64,000 nt of DNA, taken from contig NZ_QPEQ01000002.1 of the NCBI RefSeq assembly GCF_009455625.1, forward strand, positions 744,001 through 808,000, given 5' to 3'. Under the pieces are notes generated by a model, which had not been told where the DNA came from, did not search any database, and was given only the letters and a program-made list of their open reading frames with translations. This document shows, piece after piece, positions 33,204-41,394 of the stretch. Every line of letters begins with the position of its first letter. Position 1 is the stretch's first letter. Source of the stretch: Paraburkholderia bonniea (GTDB lineage Bacteria; Pseudomonadota; Gammaproteobacteria; Burkholderiales; Burkholderiaceae). A program made the translations under genes and the position numbers.

Positions 33204-33500
33204 TTAATTATTGATATCGGAATAACCATTCTTTTTACTGGAATAATCGCCATCAACCAATAAATCCCGGCGCTCAAAAACTGGAGAAAAGAGCACATCG
33301 CCTTCAGTCGCATTATGAAGTGACGCGTCTTCTCTGGCTTCCGGTATATCAGTAGAAATTGCTGCAGATGTTTGAACTGGTTTTAGCCAAACTTGATTAA
33401 ATAGAAAATCTTCTTTATCAGGCCGCAGCATTTTCCACATTAAAAACATAGAACTTGCTGCAATGAGAATGATTAACGCGCCTTGCTGCCAGTGTTTCAT
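33204..33500 (-). CDS. Small membrane-anchored protein of unknown function
   Basis: 98 residues, not recognised. It has an early membrane helix (ALIILIAASSMFLMW, about residues 8-22) followed by a polar, acidic tail with no Cys and no known motif, so it may be a bitopic protein with most of the chain outside the membrane. The base composition is far more AT-rich than its neighbours, suggesting transfer. The ATG at 33500 is preceded by a GGGA-like site; the frame is open 28 codons further up to a TTG. It stands alone between the degenerate patch after malQ and a divergent MHS transporter. Confidence 0.5.
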   Translation of the reverse strand: MKHWQQGALIILIAASSMFLMWKMLRPDKEDFLFNQVWLKPVQTSAAISTDIPEAREDASLHNATEGDVLFSPVFERRDLLVDGDYSSKKNGYSDINN

Positions 33501-33712
33501 AAATAAATCCCGATGACTGTATAGCCAGATTGAAAATCTTGAAATGAATTTATTAATATGTAACGACCTAAGATTTTCCAGCAATCAGGGTATTTACCTA
33601 AATTAATGCCGCTCACTTATAAACTATTGCCAAATGAAGTTTAGTGTCTGCTAACTTTCTGCCTTGTTTTATCTGACGTTGAACAGCGCATCCCCGTTTC
33701 AGGAGTTTTTGC

Positions 33713-35077
33713 ATGAGTACCGCCTTTCCACCACCGCTTCCGTCCGCCCCCCCTTCCCGCCCTGCAACCTCGTCTGCGGCCCAGGCCCGGCGCGCGCGCC
33801 AAGCCGCGCTCGGCAGTTTTGTTGGGGCGGTGGTCGACTGGTATGACTTCCTGCTGTACGGCATCGTCGCCGCGCTGGTGTTCAACACCGAATTCTTCCC
33901 ACAGATCAGCCCGGCCATGGGCACGCTCGCGGCCTTCGCCACCTTCGGCGTCGGCTTCCTGTTTCGTCCGTTGGGCGGCTTCGTGTTTGGCCACTATGGC
34001 GACCGCCTCGGACGCAAACGGATGCTGGTGCTCACCGTGTTGCTGATGGGCCTGTCCACCGCGTTAATCGGTTTGCTGCCACCGTTTGCCGTAATCGGCT
34101 GGTGGGCACCGGTGCTGCTCGTGACGTTGCGCGCGGTGCAGGGTTTCGCGGTCGGAGGGGAATGGGGCGGCGCAACACTGATGGCCGTCGAAAGCGCGCC
34201 AGAAAAGAGCAAAGCGTTTTATAGCAGCGGTGTACAGGTCGGCTATGGCGTCGGTCTTGTGCTGGCGACGGGGCTGGTAAGCCTGCTCAGCCGTTCAATG
34301 GACAACGCCTCATTTATTGCATGGGGCTGGCGGGTGCCATTTCTGTTTAGCGTGGTGCTGGTGTTAGTCGCGCTGTGGATCCGCTCAAGCATGGAGGAAT
34401 CCGTGGCATTTACTGCCGCAGCCCGTAGCCGTGGCCACCATGACCGCCATGAGCTCCATAACCCGCCCGCCCGGCCACCGCTGATCGAAGCCTTGCTGCA
34501 ACACCCCCAAGCCTTTTTGCTCATCATCGCGCTGCGGCTCGCCGAGCTGTTCACGATGTACATCGTCACCGCGTTCGCGCTGAACTATTCGACGGCCAAT
34601 CTCGGCATGCCGCGCTCGTTTTTTCTGGAAATTGGCCTGCTGGTCGGCGCGCTGAGTTGCCTGACGATTCCGTGTTTTGCCTGGCTGGCAGACCGCTTCG
34701 GCCGTCGCCGGATTTACCTGATTGGCGCGCTGGCCGGTGTCGCCAGCGCGGTGCCGTTCTTTCTCGCGCTCGAAGCGCGCTCGACGGCATGGATCCTGGT
34801 GTTTGCGGTGCTGCTCGCCAATGTCGCGCACGACATGGTGGTGAGCGTGCAGCAACCGATGTTCACCGAGCTGTTCGGCACCGCCTATCGCTATAGCGGC
34901 GCGGGCGTCGGTTATCAGGTGGCGAGTGTGGTGGGCGGCGGCTTCACGCCGTTTATCGCAGTTGGGCTGGTCAGTCTGGCGGGAGGGTCATGGCATCCAG
35001 TAGCGCTGTATCTGGCTGCGGGCTGCCTGGTCTCGGCGCTCGCCGCCGCCCGCATGCGCCCGGCGCACGGGGTTTGA
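33713..35077 (+). CDS. MHS-family major facilitator transporter
   Basis: 454 residues with about twelve membrane helices. MHS signatures are present: DWYDFLLYG in helix 1, GHYGDRLGRKR after helix 2 and GEWGGA in helix 5, then a second RFGRRRIY loop after helix 8. The family imports organic acids, betaines or related solutes with protons. CAGGAG lies seven bases before the ATG. It is unrelated in detail to the transporter at 4.0-5.3 kb beyond family membership. It lies 141 bp upstream of the receiver-PIG-L gene on the same strand, so co-transcription is possible but not shown, and the substrate is unknown. Confidence 0.9.
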   Translation: MSTAFPPPLPSAPPSRPATSSAAQARRARQAALGSFVGAVVDWYDFLLYGIVAALVFNTEFFPQISPAMGTLAAFATFGVGFLFRPLGGFVFGHYGDRLGRKRMLVLTVLLMGLSTALIGLLPPFAVIGWWAPVLLVTLRAVQGFAVGGEWGGATLMAVESAPEKSKAFYSSGVQVGYGVGLVLATGLVSLLSRSMDNASFIAWGWRVPFLFSVVLVLVALWIRSSMEESVAFTAAARSRGHHDRHELHNPPARPPLIEALLQHPQAFLLIIALRLAELFTMYIVTAFALNYSTANLGMPRSFFLEIGLLVGALSCLTIPCFAWLADRFGRRRIYLIGALAGVASAVPFFLALEARSTAWILVFAVLLANVAHDMVVSVQQPMFTELFGTAYRYSGAGVGYQVASVVGGGFTPFIAVGLVSLAGGSWHPVALYLAAGCLVSALAAARMRPAHGV

Positions 35078-35218
35078 GTCTTGCGCCACATGGCGGACAA
35101 GCCTCGATTGCGAGGGCACAGGTTTTAGAGCAAACTCCGGCCCATTCAACCCGCCAGCCAAGCCGCCGCGTGAGTGCGAGGCGTCTGGCGCGCCCCCTGT
35201 GCTGCCGGAGAACCCTGA

Positions 35219-36232
35219 ATGCCGACGACCGTCCCAGCCGCGCCGTTCGAAGTCTTGCTGATCGAAGACAGCGCGGAATTTGCCGTCATCATCCGCCACT
35301 GGCTGGAGCAACACGGCTTCGCCAATGTCACCCATGCCGCCGATGGCAAGCGTGGCATGGCGCTGGTGCATGAAGCGCGCTGGGACCTGGTGATCGCCGA
35401 TATCGAGCTGCCGGACATCAATGGCCTGGAGCTGGTGCAACTGGCCAAGCAGGTGGATCGCTGGCTCTCGGTACTCATCATCACCGGCGTGCAAAGCATG
35501 GATTACGCTCAGCGCGCGGTGCAAAGCCATGCGGATGGCCTGCTTTTCAAGCCGTTTCCCAAAGAAGATTTTTTGACCCAGGTGCGTGAGCTGGCGACGC
35601 AAACCCGGGTCAATCACCGCCGTGAGCGGCGCTCGGTGCTGGCGATTGGCGCGCATCCCGATGACGTCGAAATTGGCTGCGGCGGCGCGCTGGCGCGGCA
35701 CCTTGCCAATGGCGACGACGTCGCTATCGTCACGCTGAGCCATGGTGCCTCGGGCGGCGACGCGGCAGTACGCGCGCGTGAAGCGGCGGCAGCGGCTCAA
35801 TTGCTGGGTGCCAGGTTGAATCTGGGTAATCTCACCGATACCCGGATTCCTGAAGGCGGCGAGTCGATTACCGCGATTCTTGAGGTGATTGCCCGGGTCC
35901 GTCCGACCCACGTCTATACCCACTCGCAGTTCGATACCCACCAGGACCATCGCAATACGCATCACGCCAGCATGGTTGCAGTGCGGACCATTCCCAACGT
36001 GTATTGCTATCAAGCGCCGTCGGCAACGGTCGATTTCCGGCCCAACCTGTTCATCGACATTTCTGCGCATCTGGACACCAAGCTGGCGGCCATCGCGGCC
36101 TACGAAAGCCAGACTTCCGTACGAGCCTATCTAGCACCGGATCTGATTCAGGCTACCGCGCGCTACTGGGGCCGGTTTGCTGGCTTCGTGCTCGCCGAGC
36201 CGATGGAAATCGTGCGCCAGCGCAACGACTGA
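35219..36232 (+). CDS. Receiver domain fused to PIG-L deacetylase
   Basis: 337 residues. Residues about 10-127 form a response-regulator receiver with the acidic pair E16-D17, phosphoacceptor D61 and the Lys of LLFKPF (K111). Residues about 138-330 form a PIG-L/LmbE zinc deacetylase with AHPDD (about 145-149) and the second metal site around HQDHRNTHH. PIG-L enzymes remove acetyl groups from N-acetylglucosaminyl substrates. The fusion suggests that phosphorylation controls the enzyme, an inference. It has GGAG eight bases before the ATG. The HPt gene converges 1 bp from its stop, and kinase, HPt and lone receiver genes lie within 8 kb, all consistent with a phosphorelay that ends here. Confidence 0.92.
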   Translation: MPTTVPAAPFEVLLIEDSAEFAVIIRHWLEQHGFANVTHAADGKRGMALVHEARWDLVIADIELPDINGLELVQLAKQVDRWLSVLIITGVQSMDYAQRAVQSHADGLLFKPFPKEDFLTQVRELATQTRVNHRRERRSVLAIGAHPDDVEIGCGGALARHLANGDDVAIVTLSHGASGGDAAVRAREAAAAAQLLGARLNLGNLTDTRIPEGGESITAILEVIARVRPTHVYTHSQFDTHQDHRNTHHASMVAVRTIPNVYCYQAPSATVDFRPNLFIDISAHLDTKLAAIAAYESQTSVRAYLAPDLIQATARYWGRFAGFVLAEPMEIVRQRND

Positions 36233-36233
36233 T

Positions 36234-36611
36234 TCAAACCGTGGGCGCTGCTGACAACCTCGCCAGTTCCGCCTGCACTTGACGCACCAGCGCCTCCAGG
36301 TCATTGGCCAGCGCGCGGCTGCGCGCATCGCGTGCCGGCGTTTCGACCGGCTCATGCCACAGCGCATGAACCTCATGGGTTTGAGCCCGCAGCGCCTTCG
36401 ACGCCAATATCCCCAGCGTCGGAGTGACACGATGCAAATAACGGCGCACGCTCGCCGCATCCTTGCTGGCAATGGCCTGATGCAGTTGCGGCAAATACTC
36501 TTGCGACGACTGCACGAACGCGTCGAGCACCTCTTTCAATAGCGCTTCATCCCCCAGAAAAGCCAGCGCGCCTGGCCGGTCGAACCACTCGGTGTCCGTG
36601 TGTGCGGTCAT
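36234..36611 (-). CDS. HPt-domain phosphotransfer protein
   Basis: 125 residues forming a single four-helix HPt domain. The likely phosphorylated histidine is H60 in YLHRVTPTLGILAS, which matches the HxLKPxLxxLG variant of the motif but with Thr in place of the usual Lys. HPt proteins shuttle phosphate between receiver domains. Its ATG overlaps the stop of the upstream phosphatase gene (ATGA), so it is the last gene of the minus-strand ATP-grasp/phosphatase/HPt set. It stops 1 bp from the convergent receiver-PIG-L gene. A role between the lone receiver (43.1 kb) and the receiver-PIG-L protein is inferred from context. Confidence 0.82.
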   Translation of the reverse strand: MTAHTDTEWFDRPGALAFLGDEALLKEVLDAFVQSSQEYLPQLHQAIASKDAASVRRYLHRVTPTLGILASKALRAQTHEVHALWHEPVETPARDARSRALANDLEALVRQVQAELARLSAAPTV

Positions 36612-37252
36612 GGCATATCAATCTCAGGTGCAGATACCGGCACGCGCTTGAGCCTCAGCTTGAGAATCTCGCCATTGCGCAACGGCTGAGCCATTTCGTA
36701 GGAGCGAAACTGCCTCATCCATGCGGGCGTGGCGTCGAAACCTTGCGCCAGCCCTAGCGTAAAAGCGCGAAAAAACTGTCCATGGCCCACCGCCACCACC
36801 AGCCCATCGACTTCAAGCGCGCGCAAACGCTGCTCAAACGCCTTGAGCCGTTCGATAAACATCGCAAACGATTCCGCGCCCGCGCCGTCCACATACTCAG
36901 GATCGCCAAGCTTCCAGTAACGCTCCACCCACGGCCGCCGCGTCGCACTCGTCGTATTCACACTGTGCGCGGCGCTGAGATAGCTCAACTCGCCAATCGG
37001 CCAGATTTCGTGATGGGCCTCGGGATAGCGCGCCAGCAAGGGTGCTGCGGTATCACGGGCGCGCAGAAACGGCGACACGATCACCAGCGCCGGACAGCAG
37101 TCGACCTGCTGCGCCACGGCCATGGCCTGACGCTGGCCGAGTTCGGTCAGCGCGATCTCGGCGTGACTTGCCGTGGCGGGCCGTCCGGCGTTGGCGGTGC
37201 TTTGGCCATGGCGCACCAGCCATAGATTCAGGGGCGGCACAGCTGAGTCCAT
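36608..37252 (-). CDS. Histidine phosphatase family protein
   Basis: 214 residues. The branch-1 histidine phosphatase motif RHGQS lies at about residues 14-18 and the second catalytic His in AVGHGQF at about 154. Members dephosphorylate sugars, phosphoproteins (SixA type) or other small molecules in the cytoplasm. It overlaps the ATP-grasp gene upstream by 25 bp and the HPt gene downstream by 4 bp, so the three are tightly coupled. One possibility is that it strips phosphate from the relay, as SixA does for HPt domains; the larger size and the context with polysaccharide genes also allow a sugar-phosphate substrate. Confidence 0.85.
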   Translation of the reverse strand: MDSAVPPLNLWLVRHGQSTANAGRPATASHAEIALTELGQRQAMAVAQQVDCCPALVIVSPFLRARDTAAPLLARYPEAHHEIWPIGELSYLSAAHSVNTTSATRRPWVERYWKLGDPEYVDGAGAESFAMFIERLKAFEQRLRALEVDGLVVAVGHGQFFRAFTLGLAQGFDATPAWMRQFRSYEMAQPLRNGEILKLRLKRVPVSAPEIDMP

Positions 37253-38196
37253 TCGCCCGGGTCAAAAAACTGCTCGGTCCAGTAGCGCACCACCATCAAC
37301 TCACGAAACGGCAGCAGCGTGTCCGGCAACGGCTCGCCGCGCACGTCGGCCACCAGCAACGCGGGAATATCGATGCCGGCCGCAGTGGTCAAGGGCAGCG
37401 TGCCAGGAAAACGCGGATTGATTTCGAGCAGCTTGAAGCGGCCATCGCTGGCGCGTTTGAACTGGACGTTGGCGACGTAACGAATTCCGGCCACCTGGGC
37501 AGTGTTGGCCCCGGCTTCGATGAGTTCATCCAGATGCCGCGTGCGCGATGCCACTGCGATGCCGGAATCGGTTTTCATCCGGTCGCGCGGCACTGCGGCA
37601 AGCACCACGCCATCACTGCGCACATAGCAATCGACTGAATATTCTTCGCCCGGCAGCCATTCCTGCAGCAAATACGAGCCATCGAGCGGCAACGCACGCA
37701 GATCGTCCTTGTGATGGATCAGCGCGATGCCACGTGAGCCCGCGCCCAGCCGGGGTTTAGCGAATAGCGGAAAAACCAGCGCCTGGTCGAGCGTGGCCGC
37801 ACTCAGCAAACCAAATTCGGGAACGGGCACCGCGTGTTTCAGATGCTCAAGCAGCAGGTATTTATCGCGGCACAAGCGCAGCGTTTCGACGGGAGAAAGC
37901 GGCACGCGCGTGCCGCCAGCCTCGAACGAGGAAGCGGCTTCGGCCACTGGGACAAGTTCGGCATCGACCGTGGAGAGCAGCATCTCGATGCCGCGCACGC
38001 GACAGGCCTCTTGCACCGAGCCAACGAACTCAGGACTATCGCCGCGCGGCACGATCAGCCGTTGCGCCGCAGGCACCAGATATAAACCAGCCGCACACGG
38101 ATCCATATCGGCCATATGCAATTCATGCTGGGGATAAAGGCTTTTCCAGATGCTAATAGCGGCAGGCCCGCCCGCACCAGTAATCATGATTCGCAT
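37228..38196 (-). CDS. ATP-grasp protein, carbamoyl-phosphate-synthase-like
   Basis: 322 residues. The amino end is a pre-ATP-grasp fold (MITGAGGPAAISIWKSL), followed by ATP-grasp features: FPLFAKPRLGAGSRGI, LLQEWLPGEEYSVD and the metal site in LLEINPRFPG. ATP-grasp enzymes join a carboxylate to an amine or thiol via an acyl phosphate. Similar stand-alone proteins occur in surface-polysaccharide and natural-product clusters, where they add amino-acid-like groups. AGGAA lies seven bases before the ATG. It begins the minus-strand set with the phosphatase and HPt and is divergent from the GT2 operon, sharing a promoter region with repeated CGATTTAAAT elements. Confidence 0.85.
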   Translation of the reverse strand: MRIMITGAGGPAAISIWKSLYPQHELHMADMDPCAAGLYLVPAAQRLIVPRGDSPEFVGSVQEACRVRGIEMLLSTVDAELVPVAEAASSFEAGGTRVPLSPVETLRLCRDKYLLLEHLKHAVPVPEFGLLSAATLDQALVFPLFAKPRLGAGSRGIALIHHKDDLRALPLDGSYLLQEWLPGEEYSVDCYVRSDGVVLAAVPRDRMKTDSGIAVASRTRHLDELIEAGANTAQVAGIRYVANVQFKRASDGRFKLLEINPRFPGTLPLTTAAGIDIPALLVADVRGEPLPDTLLPFRELMVVRYWTEQFFDPGEWTQLCRP

Positions 38197-38218
38197 TGCA
38201 GTTTCCTGAACAGGTCAG

Positions 38219-38323
38219 CCGATTTAAATGGAATAGTAATTTTTGGCGTAAAAATTAATACAAATCTTTATTGAGATAAAACTGTATCATACCGGCCAGA
38301 CGTAACAAATCGATTTAAATCGA
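38219..38323. promoter_or_regulatory. Divergent promoter with repeated CGATTTAAAT element
   Basis: The AT-rich gap 38197-38345 contains CGATTTAAAT twice, at 38220-38229 and 38311-38320. The second copy is part of a perfect 14-bp palindrome TCGATTTAAATCGA (38310-38323). They lie about 90 bp apart, one close to each divergent start, as expected for a regulator that controls both the ATP-grasp and the GT2 operons. Confidence 0.55.
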
Positions 38324-38345
38324 GCTTTTAACCAAGGACGCCGTC

Positions 38346-38426
38346 ATGAGCCACTCAAGCGCACGCAAGCCCTGGCGAAGCGCGCCAAAGCCCCTGCGGC
38401 CAAGCATGGAGTGCTATTCATCGTGA
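38346..38426 (+). CDS. Possible 26-codon leader peptide before GT2 gene
   Basis: A short frame with ATG at 38346, AAGGA seven bases upstream, ends in TGA (38424-38426), which overlaps the GTG proposed as the GT2 start (38423). The peptide is basic and Ser/Pro-rich. The good ribosome site here, and its absence in front of the GTG, suggest that ribosomes reach the GT2 gene by re-initiation. It may instead be that the GT2 gene starts at another codon. Confidence 0.4.
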   Translation: MSHSSARKPWRSAPKPLRPSMECYSS

Positions 38427-39907
38427 CTCAGACGCTGTTTGAATGGCTGCTCATCTCACTGGTATTGCTCGGCGCACTTCCGGTGATAACGGCATTTATT
38501 CAGTTTTTTCTCGCCGGGCTACATGGCCTGCGCAATCATTATTCGCAATGCGCGCCATATATTCCGCGCGTCGCGTTTCTCATTCCGGCATGGAATGAAG
38601 GCGCGGTAATTGGCGCGAGTATCGAGCGTTTACTCGCACTTAACTATCCACGCGAACATTTAAGAATTTATGTGGTGGATGACGCCAGCACCGACGCCAC
38701 GCCGCACGTCGTGCAGCAAAAAATGACGGCGTTTGCTGGCACGGTGTTTCACCTGCGCCGCGAGCGCGGCGGCCAGGGTAAAGCGCATACGCTCAATCAC
38801 GGTCTGGAGGTTGTGCTGGCCGAACCATGGGCCGAAGCCGTCATGATCACCGACGCAGATGTGCTGTTCGAGCCCGATGCGCTGCTACGCATGACGCGTC
38901 ATCTGGCCGACCCCAACACGGGCGCGGTCACCGCCTATATCAAGGAAGGCAGCGTGCCGGGCAATTTCATCACCCGCTCGGTCGCGTTCGAATACATCAC
39001 CGCCCAGGCCGCCGCGCGCCGCGCGCAAAACGTGCTGGGCGTGATGGCCTGCCTGGCAGGCGGCGCGCAGTTGCATAGCCGCGCCAACCTCGTCGCGCTC
39101 GGCGGCAAGATCGACACCACCACCCTCGCCGAAGACACCTTCACCACCTTCGAAACCGAACTCCAGGGCCGCCGCGTGGTGTTCGATGGCCACGCGACCG
39201 TATGGGCCGAAGAGCCTGGCACGGTCGATGGGCTGTGGAAACAGCGGCTGCGCTGGGCGCGCGGCAACTTGCAACTGACGATGGCGTTTCGTCATGTGTG
39301 GTTTCGCCCGAGCCTGCGCGGCAGCGTCGGCAGCCCGCTGTTTGGCGTGATCTGGTTTTCGACCGTGCTGATGCCGCTATTGATGGGCATAGCGATGCTG
39401 GCCCAAGTCGGCCTGTTCCTTCTCAACGCCGACTGGGCCTGGCAGATATTCCGTTCGTTCTGGTTTATCAACGCTGGGGTCTATCTGTTCGTCACGCTGT
39501 TTTCATTCTCGATTGATCCGGCTACGGCGAAACGCGCCTGGTTTCAGGGGATTGTCTTTCCGGGGCTGATCTCGCTCGCGGCGATGGTGTTTTCGTTTTT
39601 GCCCGGCGTGTTCAACCGCTACTTCGCACAGCGGCTCCAGAGCCATACCGGACAGTTTGGCTGGCTCGATGCGCTCATGCTGTTTTTGTATTCGTGGGTC
39701 GGCCTGTGCATGCTGGCGGCATGGTGCGTGCGCGAGCTCGAACGTGCGGGCCTGCCGCCTCGGCTGGTGCAAGCGCTGCTGCTGGTGGTCGGCTATGGGC
39801 CGCTGCTGTGCACGATCGAGCTCGCCGCCTTTATCGCTGAATGGCGCGGGCTGGAACGCAAATGGGACAAAACCGAGAAATCCGGCAGCGTTCAAATCAG
39901 GAGCTAG
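38423..39907 (+). CDS. Processive family-2 glycosyltransferase (PgaC-like)
   Basis: About 494 residues from GTG 38423 (another GTG lies at 38411). Membrane helices at the amino end are followed by a GT2 domain with VVDDAST, TDADV, the acid in LAEDT and QRLRW, the set seen in processive synthases of poly-N-acetylglucosamine, cellulose or hyaluronan. Three to four more helices at the carboxyl end would form the export channel. It probably polymerises a sugar at the inner membrane and pushes it to the periplasm. It is the first large gene of a plus-strand operon with a small membrane protein, a TPR/beta-barrel exporter, a kinase and a receiver. The sugar is unknown; a hexosamine fits the nearby PIG-L deacetylase. 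Confidence 0.9.
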   Translation: MTQTLFEWLLISLVLLGALPVITAFIQFFLAGLHGLRNHYSQCAPYIPRVAFLIPAWNEGAVIGASIERLLALNYPREHLRIYVVDDASTDATPHVVQQKMTAFAGTVFHLRRERGGQGKAHTLNHGLEVVLAEPWAEAVMITDADVLFEPDALLRMTRHLADPNTGAVTAYIKEGSVPGNFITRSVAFEYITAQAAARRAQNVLGVMACLAGGAQLHSRANLVALGGKIDTTTLAEDTFTTFETELQGRRVVFDGHATVWAEEPGTVDGLWKQRLRWARGNLQLTMAFRHVWFRPSLRGSVGSPLFGVIWFSTVLMPLLMGIAMLAQVGLFLLNADWAWQIFRSFWFINAGVYLFVTLFSFSIDPATAKRAWFQGIVFPGLISLAAMVFSFLPGVFNRYFAQRLQSHTGQFGWLDALMLFLYSWVGLCMLAAWCVRELERAGLPPRLVQALLLVVGYGPLLCTIELAAFIAEWRGLERKWDKTEKSGSVQIRS

Positions 39908-39909
39908 AC

Positions 39910-40068
39910 ATGCCTACGCATGAGCATCCAGGCGGGCAAGCCGCATTCGACACCATGCTGCAAGACGATATCCGTCACGAGCGGCGCTTGCTGTACCGCG
40001 AACTCGCCGTGCTGGGGTTCATCGCGCTGCTACTCGTGGCACGCTGGCGAATCTTCGGGAGCGCCTAG
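39910..40068 (+). CDS. Small single-helix membrane protein in polysaccharide operon
   Basis: 52 residues with AGGAG six bases before the ATG. A polar amino end (about 1-30) is followed by one hydrophobic helix (ELAVLGFIALLLVARW). It sits 2 bp after the GT2 stop and directly abuts the next gene (TAG-GTG). Its size, topology and position resemble PgaD-like accessory subunits of synthases, but there is no sequence signature, so this is inference from context only. Confidence 0.7.
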   Translation: MPTHEHPGGQAAFDTMLQDDIRHERRLLYRELAVLGFIALLLVARWRIFGSA

Positions 40069-41394
40069 GTGAAAGCGCTTCGGTGGTATTACATGCTGGC
40101 CGCGATCCAGGCTATTACCGCTGTGCCCGCCAGCGCGCAGGTGCAGGTACAAGCGCAGACGCAGGCCTGCCAGCTTGATCTCGCGCAGCAGCTGTTCGCC
40201 CTCAAACCGCGTCCGGACGCACGCATCGAGACGCTGCTCGCCGCCTGTGACGCCGAAGCCGCCAGTGACTACCGGGTCGATCTGCTACGCGGCGGCGCCG
40301 CCCGCGATGCGGGGCAACTTGAGCAAGCGGTGCGCGCGCTGCAACACGCGCATCAACTGGCCCCGCATGAACTGGCACCCACGCTTGAACTGGCTACGAC
40401 TTACGAATGGCGCGGTGACTTGCGCGCGGCGCGCCAGCTCAACGACGAAGCGCTGGCGGCCACCCCCACCTCGCGCGCCGCGCTGCTGGGTGCCGCCCGA
40501 GTCGCGCGGGCGCAGCACCGGCCAGCGGAAGCGCGAGCGCTCTACACCCGTTTGCTCGCGATTGATCCGGACGATGCCGAAGCGCTCAGCGGACTGGCAT
40601 GGCTCGAACTCGACAGCAAGCATTTCAGTGCCGCACGCGCACAATTCGAAGCCGAACTCAAGGCCCATCCTGATGACCTCAATGCCCAGGCAGGCCTTGA
40701 ACAGCTCAAACAAAGCTGGCGCTATCAGTTCGATGCGGGCGCGTCGGTGTACTCACTGGCGGCGGGTACCGCCTATGGCGGCACCGCGCAACTGCAAGTC
40801 GCGCTCAACGACACCGACACCTTGCTGTTCGGCGTCGGTCACAACACCCGCGAGCTGCCCACCGAGAACCCCAACGACCCCACCCCGCTCCCCTCCAACT
40901 ACGGCCGCATCGGTTTTCAGCGGCTGGTGCCGGGCAGCTACCACTGGGGTATCGCGTATGAGTTCCGCGAGCGCAGCGCACAAAACGGCGAAAACCGCGT
41001 CGAGGTCAATCTCGGCAGCTATCTGACGCGCACCGTGCAATGGTTTGCTGGCGTGCGCCAGGGCTTCCCCTCGCCGTGGGAAAACCGGCTGGTATACGCC
41101 GGGCTCTCAGCGCCAGTCATCGAGCGCTGGAGCGCCACGCTAACCAGTTACTACGGCCATGCCGAATCCGCTTCGGATAGCCAGGCACTGGTGCTGGACC
41201 TAACGCGTGAAGGCCCGGGGCAACTGCTCTACAACCTCGGTGCGGGCTACAACTTCGAGCCGCGCAGCTTCATCGTGCACGGACGCGTGGTGTGGCCGGT
41301 CACCACCCGCCAAGCGCTGACCTTCGGCATCGAACATCGCTCGTTTGGCAACGAACTCGAAGCAGCGCTGGGCTGGCGCATCAACTGGCAATGA
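40069..41394 (+). CDS. TPR / YaiO-type outer-membrane beta-barrel protein
   Basis: 441 residues from a GTG start with GGGAG about eight bases upstream. A signal peptide (cleavage near PASA-QV, residue 24) is followed by TPR-like helical repeats (about 60-215; for example ALYTRLLAIDPDDAEALSGL) and then a region of alternating strands ending in W, the YaiO-type outer-membrane barrel. In PgaA and BcsC, TPR-plus-barrel proteins carry a polysaccharide through the periplasm and outer membrane. Position right after the synthase and small membrane protein supports the same job. Its stop overlaps the kinase start (ATGA). Confidence 0.85.
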   Translation: MKALRWYYMLAAIQAITAVPASAQVQVQAQTQACQLDLAQQLFALKPRPDARIETLLAACDAEAASDYRVDLLRGGAARDAGQLEQAVRALQHAHQLAPHELAPTLELATTYEWRGDLRAARQLNDEALAATPTSRAALLGAARVARAQHRPAEARALYTRLLAIDPDDAEALSGLAWLELDSKHFSAARAQFEAELKAHPDDLNAQAGLEQLKQSWRYQFDAGASVYSLAAGTAYGGTAQLQVALNDTDTLLFGVGHNTRELPTENPNDPTPLPSNYGRIGFQRLVPGSYHWGIAYEFRERSAQNGENRVEVNLGSYLTRTVQWFAGVRQGFPSPWENRLVYAGLSAPVIERWSATLTSYYGHAESASDSQALVLDLTREGPGQLLYNLGAGYNFEPRSFIVHGRVVWPVTTRQALTFGIEHRSFGNELEAALGWRINWQ

